A stretch of 64,000 nucleotides of DNA from contig CM072886.1 of NCBI GenBank assembly GCA_037013685.1, forward strand, positions 70,149,859-70,213,858, given 5' to 3'. The DNA is from Acridotheres tristis (taxonomy: Eukaryota > Chordata > Aves > Passeriformes > Sturnidae). The position numbers were made by a program, and so were the translations under genes. Under the pieces are notes generated by a model. That model was not told the origin of the DNA and did not search any database. It saw only the letters and a program-made list of their open reading frames with translations. Numbering within the stretch: the stretch's first letter is position 1; every line of letters starts with the position of its first letter. Of this stretch, positions 1 to 12,370 are shown piece after piece.

Positions 1-3000
1 AATGTAAGCAGATAATATTGACTGTGCTGTCACAGACCATAAAGTAGTTATTGTGCTCTCTTGATTGTGTGCGAGATCAGTGGAATTCAGTGTAAATTGA
101 ATTTTTGCCGAGAAGCAAAAATCTCAAGTTTTTCCACTTCTAAGTGTCTCATATGTTACTACGGTATTTCACTTGCCTGCTTAGAGTTGTACTTAGTTTG
201 ATCTGCAACATTTCCCCTCACATGGTGCCTTAAAATTTTAGAGATTTGTTTTGGTCATTATATTGCTGCCTGTGTTCTCAGTTTTTTGAACATAATGAGG
301 GATCTCATACCACTGTAATGAAAATGATTTGATCTGTTCAGTGACTTCAGTGACTTGACATCATGTATTAGTTTGTGTTACAGTCTTATCACTCCTATTT
401 TTACTTAATGTTATCTTCTTCCACTAGTTCTAGTTTTTCTGAAGAGGCTATTTTGAGGAATGCAATTTTATAAAAAATTAGCACTTGACTATAGAGGAAA
501 AAAAGGATTTTATTTTTTATTTTTGTGTGGGGCTGATAAGCCAGAGAGGGTAGAATATTCTGTGTAATAAATATTTAAAGTGGTAGCCTGGTACAATTTA
601 AGTATATGGGTTTGCAATCTGGAATTTCTTCCAGATTTTATATTCATTTTGTTCAACTGATGTAAACAGGGTTCCATAATTATGTCCATGTGAGAGCACA
701 AAACCTCAGAGACAGATGTACATTGTGCAAAATGGAGCATGCAGCTGAATGTAACGAAGCATACCATCTTCTGAGATACTGCATAGAGGGCTAGATTTTA
801 GCCAGCTCATATTGTGTGCTGCCATCCTGCATATTATTAGGAAATCAAGTTTTCCATAGATTTGTTTTCATTTGTAAGGTAATATAATTTTTTTTGTGGT
901 TTATTATCCTCACAAATTCATAGATTTACTGTGAGCTGTATTACATAGGTCTCTGGATGGTTTTTGAATTTTGGAGGTAATAAAACATTTTATTTTGCTT
1001 GATTCCCTTTTTTACATCTTAAGAAAATATGTGAGTCCACAATTCATTGATCCCATAACAGACTGCAGTATTATTTCCAGTTGGGATGCTGAAATGCTCA
1101 GTGTTTCACCTGGAGGGCTGATGTGGGGCTCATGAGAGTTGCAGGAATGTGCTATATACTTCTCATAGGAAGTTAGGGGATGCTATTAAACACCACATCT
1201 TCTTGTCTTTTATCCTTTGCTAATTTTGCACTGCCCATTAACAAAGCTTGGTGCCAATAAAGGTAAAATGTGAGGTGTTGTCTGCTTTGCCTGCAGTCCA
1301 ACAACACAGCCTGCTGTAGCAGGCTGTTCTCACCCTTTGCCATTATATCATTGTTGCTATGGTGAATTAGGAAAATGCTGGCTATTAACTTGATGTTGAA
1401 TGAGACATGTTCTCATCTCAATGAGTGGAGATTTGCCCACATAACTCTCCATAATGTGGAGGTGTAGACTCTTGTCTCCCATACAGAAAGCTCTGTAGCT
1501 CACAGCACCCTTTGAAACAGCTGTGGAGAGATCCTGTGTCACTGTCAAGCCAACCGAATGGATGATTTTTTACTTAATGAGAAGAAATAATTCACGGACC
1601 TGCCTCTTTCACATGGAAAAGGAGTGAAAAATAGCTCACTCTGTATTTTCATGTTCGTTGGGGTTCCATGCAATTACTAATGAGAAATGAACTAAAATTA
1701 CAAATTAAGCAGGTAAACTTTCTGCAATTTGGTTTCCATATGACCATACTCCTTTAGGTTTGCTATTGCCAAATTGGTAAAATAAAGCTAAACCCACCAC
1801 TCTTGTACCAGTCTGGAAAGTGCTAAATTTCATGTCAGTTATGTGCTAATGATGGCAGCATGAAAACAGTGAGCAAGTGGGAAGACTGTCATAATTTATG
1901 GAGAAAAAAGCAAACTTCCCGCATGCTCCCCTCCATTATGTGGAAGAGCAATTCAGTTATTTCTGTGGCTCTGTCCTTCACCTACTGCTGGTCACAGAAC
2001 TCTGGGTATGTAGAGGAGGTGACAACCAGATAGGTGGAGAAGGATGAATGCTGTGCTCTTTCTGAGAGAGTTTGTGACTCTCTTGGGAATCTAAGCAAAG
2101 CAGAAAGGGCAGATTTTTGTCCATGAAATTTTTGAAGGTTTGGCAGTGTAATGGTGGAAGCTACATTCAGTAGCTCTCTCAGAATCTAGACAGGGTCCTC
2201 CACTGCATTCCTGAGTGCACATCTCCATGAGGGGCCAATCACAGCAATCTGGTCATTTTGCCAGAGAAGGGATGACTTACCCTGAAAGCAAGAAGGATTT
2301 TGTCTGTTGCAGTGGCTATAATGCCTTTTAGGAGCTGCACAATGCAACTGAGAACAATGATAAACTAATAATAATGACTCGTAGCATTTGAAAGGAATCC
2401 ACTAAGAAACAATGTTAAAACATAAGAGAAGATGGTGTCTGTTTCTGCACAAGTCAAGTGTGTAAATGGTGAGTCTTAATTAGCTCTGGCAACATGACTT
2501 GCACAAGTTAACAGGAGGTGCAAGGAGCATCTGCTTGCCTTGTTCTAACTGACACAATGGATCTCTTACATTGCAAAAGAGATGCTGCAGATGATTTAAG
2601 TTACAGAGCAGAGTCTGCCACTCAGGCAGATGTCACCCTTCACAAAAAGAGAAACTTCAGACATGGCTTTTCTTATAATTGGAAAGCATTGTCAGCTTGG
2701 CAGCTCCTTGTATGTTTAAATGACAGATATTCATACTAGTTGAAAATGAACCCTGCTCAGCAGACATTGGCAATGTTTTGTTATTTCCCTCTTTCTTATT
2801 TCTAAAAGGATAGTAGATCATTTCTGTTCATTAGACTTGATAGGAATTAGGCATGGAAAATCAATTCCCTCAGCTTCTTTTTATCTTGAGGCTGTCCCAG
2901 GTATTCTCTCTTGGAACTCCTTAGTTACATCAGCTGTGGTATGTGAAAGCAGTACTGAAAACTGAAAGCAAAAAAAGCAACTTTTATCCTAGAAATGCCA

Positions 3001-5717
3001 GCATTGTCTTTTGCCCATTTCTCTTTCTAACATCCTCTTTTTGGTTGTGTCTATCCAGCCTGTGGGATATGCAAAAAGAGTGTTAGAGTAGCCTTGAAAT
3101 ACTTTCTCCCACTCTATCTCCACATTTACTTACTTATCACATCATCAGGTAGATTGCTTTTACCATTATGCATGGCTTTATGCATAATGCTTTAGTGCTG
3201 TGGTCTGCTCAATAAGGAATCAGTGCAAAGCATTATCTTTCCCATATGTATGATTCAGAGATATGCTTTCTTACCAGAGTAAGAATTTGTTTCAGTTTTG
3301 AGTCCCGTGCTATCTCAAGAGACAGAGTCCTGCAGCATAGCTGTCTGATGAATGATGCTGTGTGGAAAAGCAAAATGAGACAAAGCGGTTTTGTCATGTG
3401 AAGTTGAATTATTGTGAGTTTCAATTAACAGCATTTTTTCTCTGTCCTGGAATATGTAGATCTGAAATTAATGATGATGAATTTGAATATTTACAGTATT
3501 TGAAAAGCTGAATTGTTTCACCTGCTGTCCAAACACTCAGGATAAATCCCCCCGATTTGCTGTCTCATCATGTTGTTACTCATCTTGTTACTCATCAGCA
3601 AACAGAATAACAAAGGTATGAGAGGTGGGCTCAATTACTTCAAGATCATTGTGTAAATTTAATAAAAAGCATTTCAAAGTTAATTTTCTGGTTTAACTGG
3701 TGTAATTTAATTATATCAGTGATATTAAAGGCCTTTACTGCAAACCCCAAAGACTCTAAAGCCACATCACCATCTTCTTGAAAGCCTATATGTGTCCAGA
3801 AGATATCAAACTTGCAAGCATGGATGGTGTTATCTTAATAAAGCATTTACTAGGGTGCCTTTCCTTTTTAGGGCTCCTCCTGCTTGGGTTCTAGAGAAAG
3901 ATGCCTTTTTCACTTCATTATGTAGCAAGTTTTGAACTGATTTCCACAGAATGTTGTACTCACATTTTATTCCAATAGCTTGCATGAAATACAAAGAAAT
4001 TGTAGGTAAAGAAATGTGTTTTATTTTGGTTTTAAGAAAACAGTTCCGGTGAAAAATGAGTGCACAATGGAAAGGTAGTTTTAGAAGCTAGGAAGTGTTT
4101 GTGTCTAGTGCCTTGCTACCTTAAAGTTGTCATGCTGCTGTTTAAAATGTAACTGCATTATCACCAATAAATGGAAAGCTGGAGCTGACCATAGATAAAT
4201 GCAGCTGGAGTCCGAGAACAGCAAACCCTGGAAGAAGATGGGCTAAGAATTCTTAAACTTGTAGAAAAGGCGTTAGGTTTGAATATCATGTGATTCTCTC
4301 TAGAAAACCATTTTTGTAATAAAACTGGCATCAGGAAAGGACCTTTTCTGTCTCTGAGTGTTTTGCTGAGAACAGGACGAGGAAAGCAATATTGCTAAAG
4401 TTATGGCAGCGTGAATGTGTGTATTGCCAACCTTGAGCTTCAAAAAGCACAAGCCAAGCATCAAAAAATCCTGACACTAGTTCAAGTATTTTCAGCTTTT
4501 AAAAAATTTCACACATGCTCTGTTCTTAACACTTCCTTTCTACTTAAAGTTTTCGCTTGACTGTGGGATCTGAGACTTTAGGAAAGATACCAAGATAGAA
4601 AACAAATATTCTTGTGGGAACTGGCAAAGCTGTTTGTAATCAAACAGCAGTCAGTGTAATTGAATAAGTTAAGTTGATTTTCCTTTACTTGGTTTTAACT
4701 ATTCTGTTAGGTCAAAAGCAAAAATAAGGGAAGGTACTATTGCAGAATGCTTTTAATTCTAAAAAAAATTCAAAACCGTGTAGTATTACAAGGCAAAATG
4801 TCGACAGAGAAAGGATTAGGACTAGAAATCCTATTTCCAGCCTCTGGAAGAGAAAAAGTACATTAGTCTAGAAAGAAAGTCTGAGATAACACAGTTTTGA
4901 TTTTTGACATTTAGAATTCACAGACTCTACTTGGCAGCAGTCCTCAAATTCCACCTGCAGAACTCAATCAAAGGACTCTGCAAAGCACAGTAACTGTTTA
5001 ATTTCTAAGTCTTATTGAACAATGTTGAGATTGCTTTAAACTCCAGGCTTTGGAAACAGTTGTGACAGCAAAAATGACCAAAATAAAAAATAAATTTAAA
5101 AAAAGGTTCTTAGTATATGAAAGTGTTCTGCTGCCTATTTTTAAATTTTCAGTCTTGCAGAAGTTTCTATTAAACCCAAGGCAGATTATTTGGAAAAATA
5201 TTGGCTGAAGATACTGGTTCGCATGTATGTTTGTTTGTTTTAACTAATTTGATGTCATCATAGTCTCCTTGTAGTAAATAATTGTTCTTAAAAATAAGCC
5301 CAGATACAGTGGCTAGGAAAGAATTTCCTAGATAAAAACCCTTGCAGACCAAAGACTGGTATTCAGGCATTCCCAGGTGAAATACAGAATTTCACTGGGG
5401 ATTTTGTGTGTTACCGTTGTTTATCATCCACATTATCTCTGTTTATAAATAATGTAAAGGAGTTCTAGGGGATTCTCCAGCTATAATAAATTTTATATGT
5501 GTGACAGAATGTAGCCTTTAGACTTACACAACTTTTTAAAATTGTAATATTGTCAGGCTAGCAGGGGAGAGGCCAAAAATCCTGTCTCCAGAAAGGTTCA
5601 TGAGTGTTTTATTTTTGACTGTAGAAAAATCAAGATTTTTCTCAAGAATTTCTGAAAAATCTCAATATCCTTCTGCATCCACCCGCCCTCAATTAATTCA
5701 TAATTGCTAAAAATGTA
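1..5717. other. Unique AT-rich DNA without a recognisable gene
   Basis: This stretch is AT-rich and stops are frequent in all frames; the longest frames are only 60-85 codons and resemble no family I know. I recognise no transposon here, although very old, diverged copies could be missed by eye. It contains a perfect short hairpin at 1306-1327 (listed separately) and a small direct repeat of a nine-base word, tgttactca, near 3572-3593. Confidence 0.7.
1306..1327. repeat. Perfect short inverted repeat (10-bp arms, 2-bp loop)
   Basis: The left arm acagcctgct at 1306-1315 is followed by gt and then by its exact reverse complement, agcaggctgt, at 1318-1327. The arms are GC-richer than their surroundings. 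No terminator role is implied in a vertebrate genome; it may be a chance palindrome or the scar of a small rearrangement. Confidence 0.85.
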
Positions 5718-6465
5718 TCATAGAATCATTAAGTTTGGAAAAGATTTCCAAATCTTTTCTAGTCAAGCCTTTGACCAAATACCATCATGTCCAGGAAACA
5801 ATAGAGCTAAGCACAATTTCCAGCTGTTTCTTGAACATTTCCAGGGATGATGATTCCACCACTTCTTTGGGCATCTTGTTCCAATACTTAACCAGCCTTT
5901 CAGAAACTCTTCCTCATGTTCAACCTGAACCTGCTCTTTTCCTCATCCTTGGAGACAGTGTTTCCTAGATGTTTAATAAAGGATGAAGGTTTTCTTTGGG
6001 TCTCCTTTTGTTGTTAATGTGTTTATAAAAACATTTTTTATTATCTTTCACAGCAGTGGCCAAATTGAGTTCTAGCTGAGCTTTCACCTTTCTAATTCTG
6101 TCTCTGCATGACCAAATGACATCTTTGTAATCTTCTGGAGCTGCTTGTCCTTTTCCAAAAGTTATAAACTCACTTTTTAAGCCTGAGTTCCAGTGAAAGC
6201 TCCCTGTTCAGCCAGGCCAGCCTTCTTCCCTACAGCCTCATCTTTTGCCACACAGGGACAGCCTGTTCCTGCATCTGTAAGATTTCCCTCGTAATGTATC
6301 TCCTTCCTCACTGTCCCATCTGAAAAGCTGGTATCCATGCATTGCAGCACTCCAGACATGTGAGTCATCCCACCACGTTTCCATGACTGGGACGATATTA
6401 TACCTTTCCTACTGCACCATGGCTTCCAGCTCCTCCCCCATACTGAGCGCATCTGGTATAGAATT
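5718..6465 (-). mobile_element. CR1 LINE, 5'-truncated, with internal deletions
   Basis: Read on the minus strand, 6465 to about 5986 follows CR1 ORF2 from the end of the endonuclease domain into the linker before the reverse transcriptase. The segment GTGCPCVAKDEAVGKKAGL (minus strand, around 6190-6270) closely follows the linker I remember from avian CR1. At about 5970-5985 this jumps directly to the 3' end of the element, which ends at 5718 with the reverse complement of a CR1 tip (tcatagaatcatt). Nearly the whole reverse transcriptase is therefore missing. A second, smaller deletion lies inside the linker near 6290-6320, where two non-adjacent parts of ORF2 abut. Frames are broken and the copy is dead. 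The tip has also drifted into a perfect palindrome (gaaaagattt / aaatcttttc, 5738-5759). The plus-strand frame at 5735-5968 is only its antisense. Confidence 0.85.
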
Positions 6466-6929
6466 TTGTGATTTGCCTTTTGTCTGATTTTTGCAAAGAA
6501 ATAATTTGTAGCTCAAAATATGGAGTTTGTGAAAGGTAGGTTTGTCACAGTCATATGAATTATGTGACTAGTTGCAAGTTACTCTGCAGAATGAAATTTA
6601 ACTGGAGACTCCTAATGAGCTCATAGGGAGAGGGATGTGGTCCATATTTTTCAGTGTCTAATGATGCTATTAAACTTGCCTTACAAAGGTAGCTGGACAA
6701 TTTACATCTGGTTTTATGGTCTGTAGATAGGTACTGTTTTTTTGTAGGTCCATATCCTCTTATTATCCTATATGGCCTATAGACAGGTATAACACCCATT
6801 ATTATGACCTTCAACAGCAGCCTGGGCTGCAGGGACCATACAGTAATAGAATTTAATATCTTAAGAGGCAGAGAAAGGTAAGTATCAATAAAAACCCAGA
6901 ACTTCATAAGAACAGATTTCATTTTGTCT
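6466..6929. other. Spacer between two CR1 copies, unassigned
   Basis: About 460 bp of AT-rich sequence lie between the minus-strand CR1 and the plus-strand CR1. A 120-codon minus-strand frame (6560-6922) crosses it but shows no recognisable motif. It could be an old target site or a much diverged CR1 part. Confidence 0.5.
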
Positions 6930-8090
6930 CATCAGCTGTTAGGAAAGATCCTACAGGTATCTGCTTTGGAGACCAAAGGATTTTGGAAGTGTTGGAAAAC
7001 TTTGAGGCAGCCTTGAAGATATGTTGAGAAAACAAGGAAGGATTCTATAGACATGGTAGTAGCAAGCAGAATGAAAGGAAGATTCAAGACCACTGCTGAA
7101 TGGCTTTGGCAAGTTAGGTCAAAAATGGCACAGGAAAGTTTCACATGCCTGATGTCTTCTTTGCTTTGGTCTTAACCCCCAAAGTTAGCTGCAAGTTCCT
7201 TTGGCAGGAAGCAGCGGCAAAACAAATGGCAAGCCACTATCAGTAGAGTAGGGTCAAATTACAAACCTCTTGTGCAAACTGGACACATACAAGCAGGTAA
7301 AATGTGACAAAATAAATGACTAGAAAAAGCCAGAACAGATTTACCAAGATTACACTGTACTCCATTGTCTTATATTATGAAACAACTTAGTCAATAAAGG
7401 ATGGGAGTATTTTGAACAGCACCTACCAAATTTTAGCAAGTAATTTGTCATGGTGATTCACAACACCTTTGTTGACAGCCTGTTGACACATAACACACTT
7501 CAGATAAGTGTCACAAGTTGTGTGGAGAACTGGCTAGACTGCTGAGCTCAAAGTTGTTGTTGTTGGCTAATGGCTGAAAGTCAGATTTGGAACTGGCCCC
7601 ATGAGGAGTTCCTCACAGATCGACACTAAGTTTCATACTGTTTAATATCTTTATAAACAATAGGCTTGAATACAGTTGTGCTAGGCTTGCTGATTGTGCA
7701 AGACTGGGAAGAGAAGTGGAATGCGAGAAGGAAAAGCTCCCATACTGAGGCACTGAGTTTGAAACCTTGCTCAACAAGGTTTTAAAAGAGATGAATATGA
7801 AGTTTTGGTTCATCAGTTCAGGGGAGATTGAAAAATTAAAGAAGCTTTGGTGAATGTGTCACCAAGATCATTAGACCATTAGAGAGCTTAATGTATAAAG
7901 GAAATATGAAGAAAATGGTTTACTCAAGCTAGGGGAGTGAAAGCTTTGTCTGGTATGAATCAGTTTTCCAGTCTCTAAAAGGTAGTTATAGATAAAATGG
8001 AAAAACGCTCTCGTAATAATGCAGTGATAAGATAAAGGCAGCAGGCATGAACAGTGTCAGGGGACCTGTTGGACTCATTAGGCCAGGGGT
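6930..8090 (+). mobile_element. CR1 LINE reverse-transcriptase region, diverged
   Basis: This is a 5'-truncated, plus-strand CR1 copy. About 7041-7180 follows the linker before the reverse transcriptase. The segment at 7250-7285 follows the CR1 stretch before the RT fingers, reading roughly CKLDTYK. At 7608-7658 translation gives VPHRSTLSFILFNIFIN, the counterpart of the CR1 VPQGS..LFNIFIND block, followed by a degraded ADDTKLG-like block near 7680-7700. The region 7860-7970 resembles the RT C-terminal part (the RATK..GLEH..YEERLRELGLFS region). About 8025-8065 resembles the following 3' region. Many substitutions, indels and stops show an old, inactive copy, clearly more diverged than the one at 58.7 kb. 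The 5' boundary near 6930 and the 3' boundary near 8090 are approximate. It is followed within 100 bp by an LTR. Confidence 0.75.
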
Positions 8091-8209
8091 CTCTCTGAAT
8101 CCTTCAGAGAGAGATCAGAGTGCAGGGATTGAATTAAAGCCTTTGGATGGATTGAAGTATGTTAAGCCACTCACACATAAAGCAGAGGTGAAAGTTTAGG
8201 TTTTAGCAT

Positions 8210-8275
8210 GAGTGAGCAAGCAAGGAAGTAGATGGAATGAGTAAGTGAGTAGATGGAGTAAGTAAGTAAGTGGAA
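8210..8275 (+). repeat. (AGTA/AGTGA)n-like degenerate tandem tract inside the LTR
   Basis: The tract is made of agtgagc, agtaagtgagtagatgg and agtaagtaagtgg-type units in the first 120 bp of the LTR. It looks like an internal variable repeat of the LTR family, not an independent microsatellite. Confidence 0.6.
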
Positions 8276-8566
8276 TAAATTTTAAGTGCTTTTAGTGAAT
8301 AAAGGTCTTGGATGCCAGAGAAGTAGTACATGTTCTAGTGAAGGTTGAAAAACATAGTCCTAGATACTAGTGTTTCTGTGGAGGCTCCAAGAACCTTGCT
8401 TCAGACATAATAGAGTTATAGCTAAGAATATTGCTTACATTTTTTTAGTTAGAACAAGATTGGCCATGTAAGTAGTTTATACGTAGCCTGGCGTGCTAAG
8501 AAACCAGAATTCTAATAGGTTAAGAAGTAGTGGTCCGAGTTTGTGTCTTAGCTTGTTGGGAAGTTT

Positions 8567-8677
8567 CTATATATGAACATGCATTGGGGAGAGCTGGTGC
8601 ATTTTGCCATTGCCTTTTGCTTTTGACATTGCTTTGCTTTGCTTTTGCTTTTGAGACTGATGTGCTTCTGCAATAAA
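8567..8677 (+). promoter_or_regulatory. LTR promoter (TATA-like) and polyadenylation signal
   Basis: A TATA-like ctatatatga at 8567-8576 lies about 100 bp upstream of aataaa at 8672-8677, the layout expected for U3/R of a retroviral LTR. Whether it is still active cannot be told from sequence. Confidence 0.45.
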
Positions 8678-9950
8678 TAACCTTATAGAAACTATTAGCT
8701 GCTTGGGTCCTTGAAGACAAATAACCCGACAAGTGGGTGCCTAAGAGCACTGGGAGGTTTTAACCTCACAGGAACCTCCCTCTGATAATGGCAAGACAGA
8801 GAACCATGAGAACCCATGTGTTGACAGAGAAATTGTAGGATCCTGTTCCCTGGAAATATTAGACTCTGATTCACAGGTACCTGCATAACCTGATACAAGG
8901 CACTGATTTCAACAGAAGGTTGGATCAGATTAATTTAAACCCCATATAAGAAGTTTCAGCATCACTCAAACTAGATGAGTTGTGCACACACATATACACA
9001 GGCAAAAGTTGAATTTACTCTTAAGACTTTGGGATTACAGTCAAAGTAAATGCATAATACAGGTGTATTGTTGTGCAAGCTAGGCAAGACTGATATTAAG
9101 GCTTCTTAAAAGCTGGCTCAGGCCATTTATAAGCTGGGCTGGTAAAGTTATCTGCCTCATAACAGCCAGCTCAACAGCTACTGTTTTCTTACTATTTTTT
9201 ATCATTAATGATACTTGGAGCAGTAATAAGAAATAATAAATAATCACTCATATCCAGCATTCTACAGGAAATTGTGTGGGATTTGATCTTGTTGGATTCC
9301 CTTCATGTCATTGTCTGAAAGACCCATGTTGTCATTATTGGAAGAGAAGACACTGGTGAGAGATAAAATCCGTGGTGTTAATACTTACTAATGAAATGGA
9401 TTTAGCCATTCACTATAGAAAAGACCTTGAGGGACATGAAAGTTGTCCTGTCCCAAAGAGATGGTGGATAAGTGACTGTCAGAGAGGCTATGAACTAAAT
9501 GTGTGGTTCCTTTTTTTCTGACATTATGACAGGCACAATTTGTTGCAGTGACTTTATCTTGTACTTTGGGCACTCAGTGAAAATAAACCTTATTGCATAG
9601 TTGGTTTTGTCTAGGAAGGAAACATTTTATTTTGAGCAGTGTGCAGTACTGCATAATCTGTGATGAAAGCAAACGTGGGTGGAAGTTGTTTCACTTAGTT
9701 TAATATTTCGGTAGCTGTGTCACTGGAGTGCGGTTGTGGGCTTTTTTGTGTTTTATTGTTTCTTTTTTTCTTAAGCCTACAGTTGAAACATTTATCTCTG
9801 CACAAGTGTGCTGAGCATATATCTTTGAATATGGTATCAATATGTCCTGACCCAGATGAAAGCTTCTTAAGTCAGTTTTTTGCTCAATCCTGTTTTTGCA
9901 CATTAGCTGTGAACAGGATTATTCTTTAGCCTGTCATTCAAGCTGTTCAG

Positions 9951-9988
9951 AGAAAAAAAAAAAAAAAGAAAAAAGGAGAGAGGAGAGA
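9951..9988. repeat. A-rich / purine tract
   Basis: A run of 15 A, then gaaaaaagg and GA-rich sequence (agagaggagagaac). It is low complexity and has no recognisable element upstream that would make it a poly(A) tail. Confidence 0.85.
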
Positions 9989-10043
9989 ACAGATTCTGAG
10001 TTTTTCTGTCTGACAAGGGACCAGCAGGATGGTGACCCCCTAT

Positions 10044-10067
10044 GTAAAAACTACGTGTAAAAACTAC
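10044..10067 (+). repeat. Small tandem duplication (gtaaaaactac, two copies, 13-bp period)
   Basis: The word gtaaaaactac occurs at 10044-10054 and again at 10057-10067, consistent with a recent replication-slippage duplication. Confidence 0.8.
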
Positions 10068-11298
10068 AACTGCTTCTGATATGTATTACAGAGTACCCAA
10101 CTGACACACTAGAAAACAGCAAAAACATACTATTTTTCCACCTTTAATGAGAATTGAAATCTTCATTAGGGTGTAATTGTAGCATCATATTTAAGGACAT
10201 CTTCTAGAGGAACACTAGCACAGAAGTGTCTTGCTCTGTTCCTGCCTCCTGGGGTTTGTGTGAGAGGACTTTCCTAAGTCTGTTTGTGATTACCTAGACT
10301 GCTCCAGAAAATAACTCTGGAAGCAGAGAGAGACTTCTGTTTATCCCTGAGATGTATTCAGTGATGGCCTTGGCAGGCCAGATTTCCTTGTGATGTGTCA
10401 GTTTGCCTTGGTGGTCATCCTGAGGTTTGTTTCCTGAAGGGTGAAGGCAGAGCTTAGTCATCTTGAATTTTGGTTTGTATTTGGGGACTAGGACCTGCAG
10501 CGAGTGAGAATTAGAGCAAATTAAAGAAATGGCTTTTGTGTTGATGTAATAATATCTGAATGCTCAGAGCTGCTCTACACCTCAGGCTCTGAGGAAGGAG
10601 GAGAAATGAACTTTTGGGGACACACCAACACGTATCTGTTGTACCACGATTCAACTTGATACATAGTCAGCATAAGGCAAAAGTCTGTGGCTTAGCCTCT
10701 TTCCTTTTTAGTGGTTGCAGCTCATTCCATGTCATGGATAGAACTTCAGACAGGCTCAAAGTCAGGGCTCCACCCAAAGGCCACTGTTAGGGCACTGATA
10801 TGACACCATTCCAGCATGGTGCAAAGCCACCCTCTCCTGCCTTGCAAGGATGTTAAAGGCATTTCCACCCTGGAACCAGAGTTTGTCAATTTCTATTCAG
10901 ATCTTTAAAACATGATTTTACTTATCTATATCCTTTTTCCATATATCCAGGCTGAGGACCTGCAGGTATTCAAACTATACTGTTTGTATTGTTTGCATTA
11001 ACCATGCAAATGGTTAATTCTCGTTTCCTCTGTACGGCTTTGTCATTCCCTGTAGCAGGAAAGCTGTTTGAAGTATTTCACTGCACCCTGCTTTGTCTTC
11101 AAATGGACAGGAGTCCAGCAGAAATAAGTAAAGTTCCTAGCCATAAGGCTCTGTTTATCAAGTGTATGTGGTACTGATAAAATTTAACTTGTGGCAAAAA
11201 GAACACTGAATTTTCTTCAACAGGCAGCAAAGTTTCCTCATCTCATTTTTCTCACTGCAGAGTTTGGTTTATTCCTCCTTTGTCTCCAGCACTGATCT

Positions 11299-11325
11299 CT
11301 TTCATCCTGATATGCAGGATGAAAG
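11299..11325. repeat. Perfect hairpin (11-bp arms) plus repeated catcctgat word
   Basis: The arm ctttcatcctg at 11299-11309 and its exact reverse complement caggatgaaag at 11315-11325 flank the 5-base loop atatg. The word catcctgat recurs twice downstream, near 11330 and 11370, so the hairpin sits in a small family of local repeats. Confidence 0.85.
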
Positions 11326-12353
11326 TATGCATCCTGATTTGTTCTGCTGAAGTACCAGGGGATTTCAGCATCCTGATTCTGAAATGTATTATGCCTGACT
11401 TCTGTTTGGATGTGCAGAAAAGGACATTGCACAAGGGGCCTCTTCCCACCAGAATACTCCACAAGGGGCTTGGTGTAATTGCAGCTCTTGCGTTTCCCTG
11501 AGAACAAAAGCTTTTTGCTTCTTCCCCAAATATTCTATGGAAGGATAAATTTAAGGCAAATGCACCAACTAAAGGAATTGTTTAGCTGTGGAAAAACCCT
11601 TGAACAGCTCTCCTGAAGATACAGGTATCATTCTATTGTACCCCTCTTCTGCATGATTTCGCCTTTGAATTTCTGAGTGGACTGAAGCAATTCTTCATTA
11701 TTCCATCTGACACCAGAATTTCATGGGCTGAATTAATGTCAAGCATAGTAATTCTTGTTGTGGAAGAAGTGATGAACTTTTTTTTGTGAGAGAGACACAG
11801 CAATATGTTTATCAATAAACACAGAGATTTAACAAGGCTAGATAATAAATGTGACAGTGGTTGGCAAAATTCATTGGCAAGGTACATTTGATTATTTACT
11901 GTACAGAGGACAAGGTCAGGCAAAAGTATCAGGGAGATCCTCTGACTGAATTATAAAGTTCTCAGAAAGGACTCCCTTGCATTTTAAACTCCTTCTCAGA
12001 GGGGAGTGTATATGTATCTGGATCCAGACTTAGCCCCAGACTTGGTCAGTGCCTTGTGTCTAAATGTGTACAATCAATCCTTTGTATTAGTTAGCCAAGA
12101 TTTCCAAGCTCTCCATGCTACTAATCACTGAGAATCTGTTTCAGCAAGGAATCTCTCAGCCTCGAAGAGTAACCTTGAGACGCATCTGTACTCAAGAGTG
12201 GATTCTTCTGTGCAGGAGAACTCAACAGGTCCTGGACTGTCTATTGTTATGGAGTAACAGAGTTATTGACATATTTGCAGACTGACTACAGAAATTAGTC
12301 TCTTCCAAACTTGGTTTGAGTCAGACTTTGACCAGCGTTATGGTTTGGGGAAG

Positions 12354-12370
12354 GAGTGTGTGTGTGTGGG
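12354..12370 (+). repeat. Short (GT)n tract
   Basis: About seven GT units ending in tgggg. A minor microsatellite. Confidence 0.8.

Larger units (their letters stand above)
8160..8731 (+). mobile_element. Endogenous retrovirus LTR (ERVL-like guess), probably solo
   Basis: A 572-bp unit starts with tgttaagcc and ends with cccgaca, i.e. TG...CA. In plus orientation it has the order expected of an LTR: an early (agta/agtga)n tract at 8210-8275, a TATA-like ctatatatga at 8567-8576, and an aataaa signal at 8672-8677 with a short R/U5-like segment to 8731. The bases before it (agta) and after it (agtg) differ by one position, so a 4-base target duplication is possible but unproven. No matching LTR is seen elsewhere in the window and no gag, pol or env frame follows, so a solo LTR or a remnant is most likely. 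Class is uncertain; the composition recalls avian ERVL/ERVK LTRs. Confidence 0.65.

Noticed and set aside
5735..5968. 77-codon plus-strand frame
   Set aside because: It is the antisense of the 3' end of a minus-strand CR1.
8733..8760. Possible retroviral primer-binding site just after the LTR (tgggtgcctaagagc)
   Set aside because: It does not match the 3' end of any tRNA I can recall well enough, so an internal provirus is not claimed.
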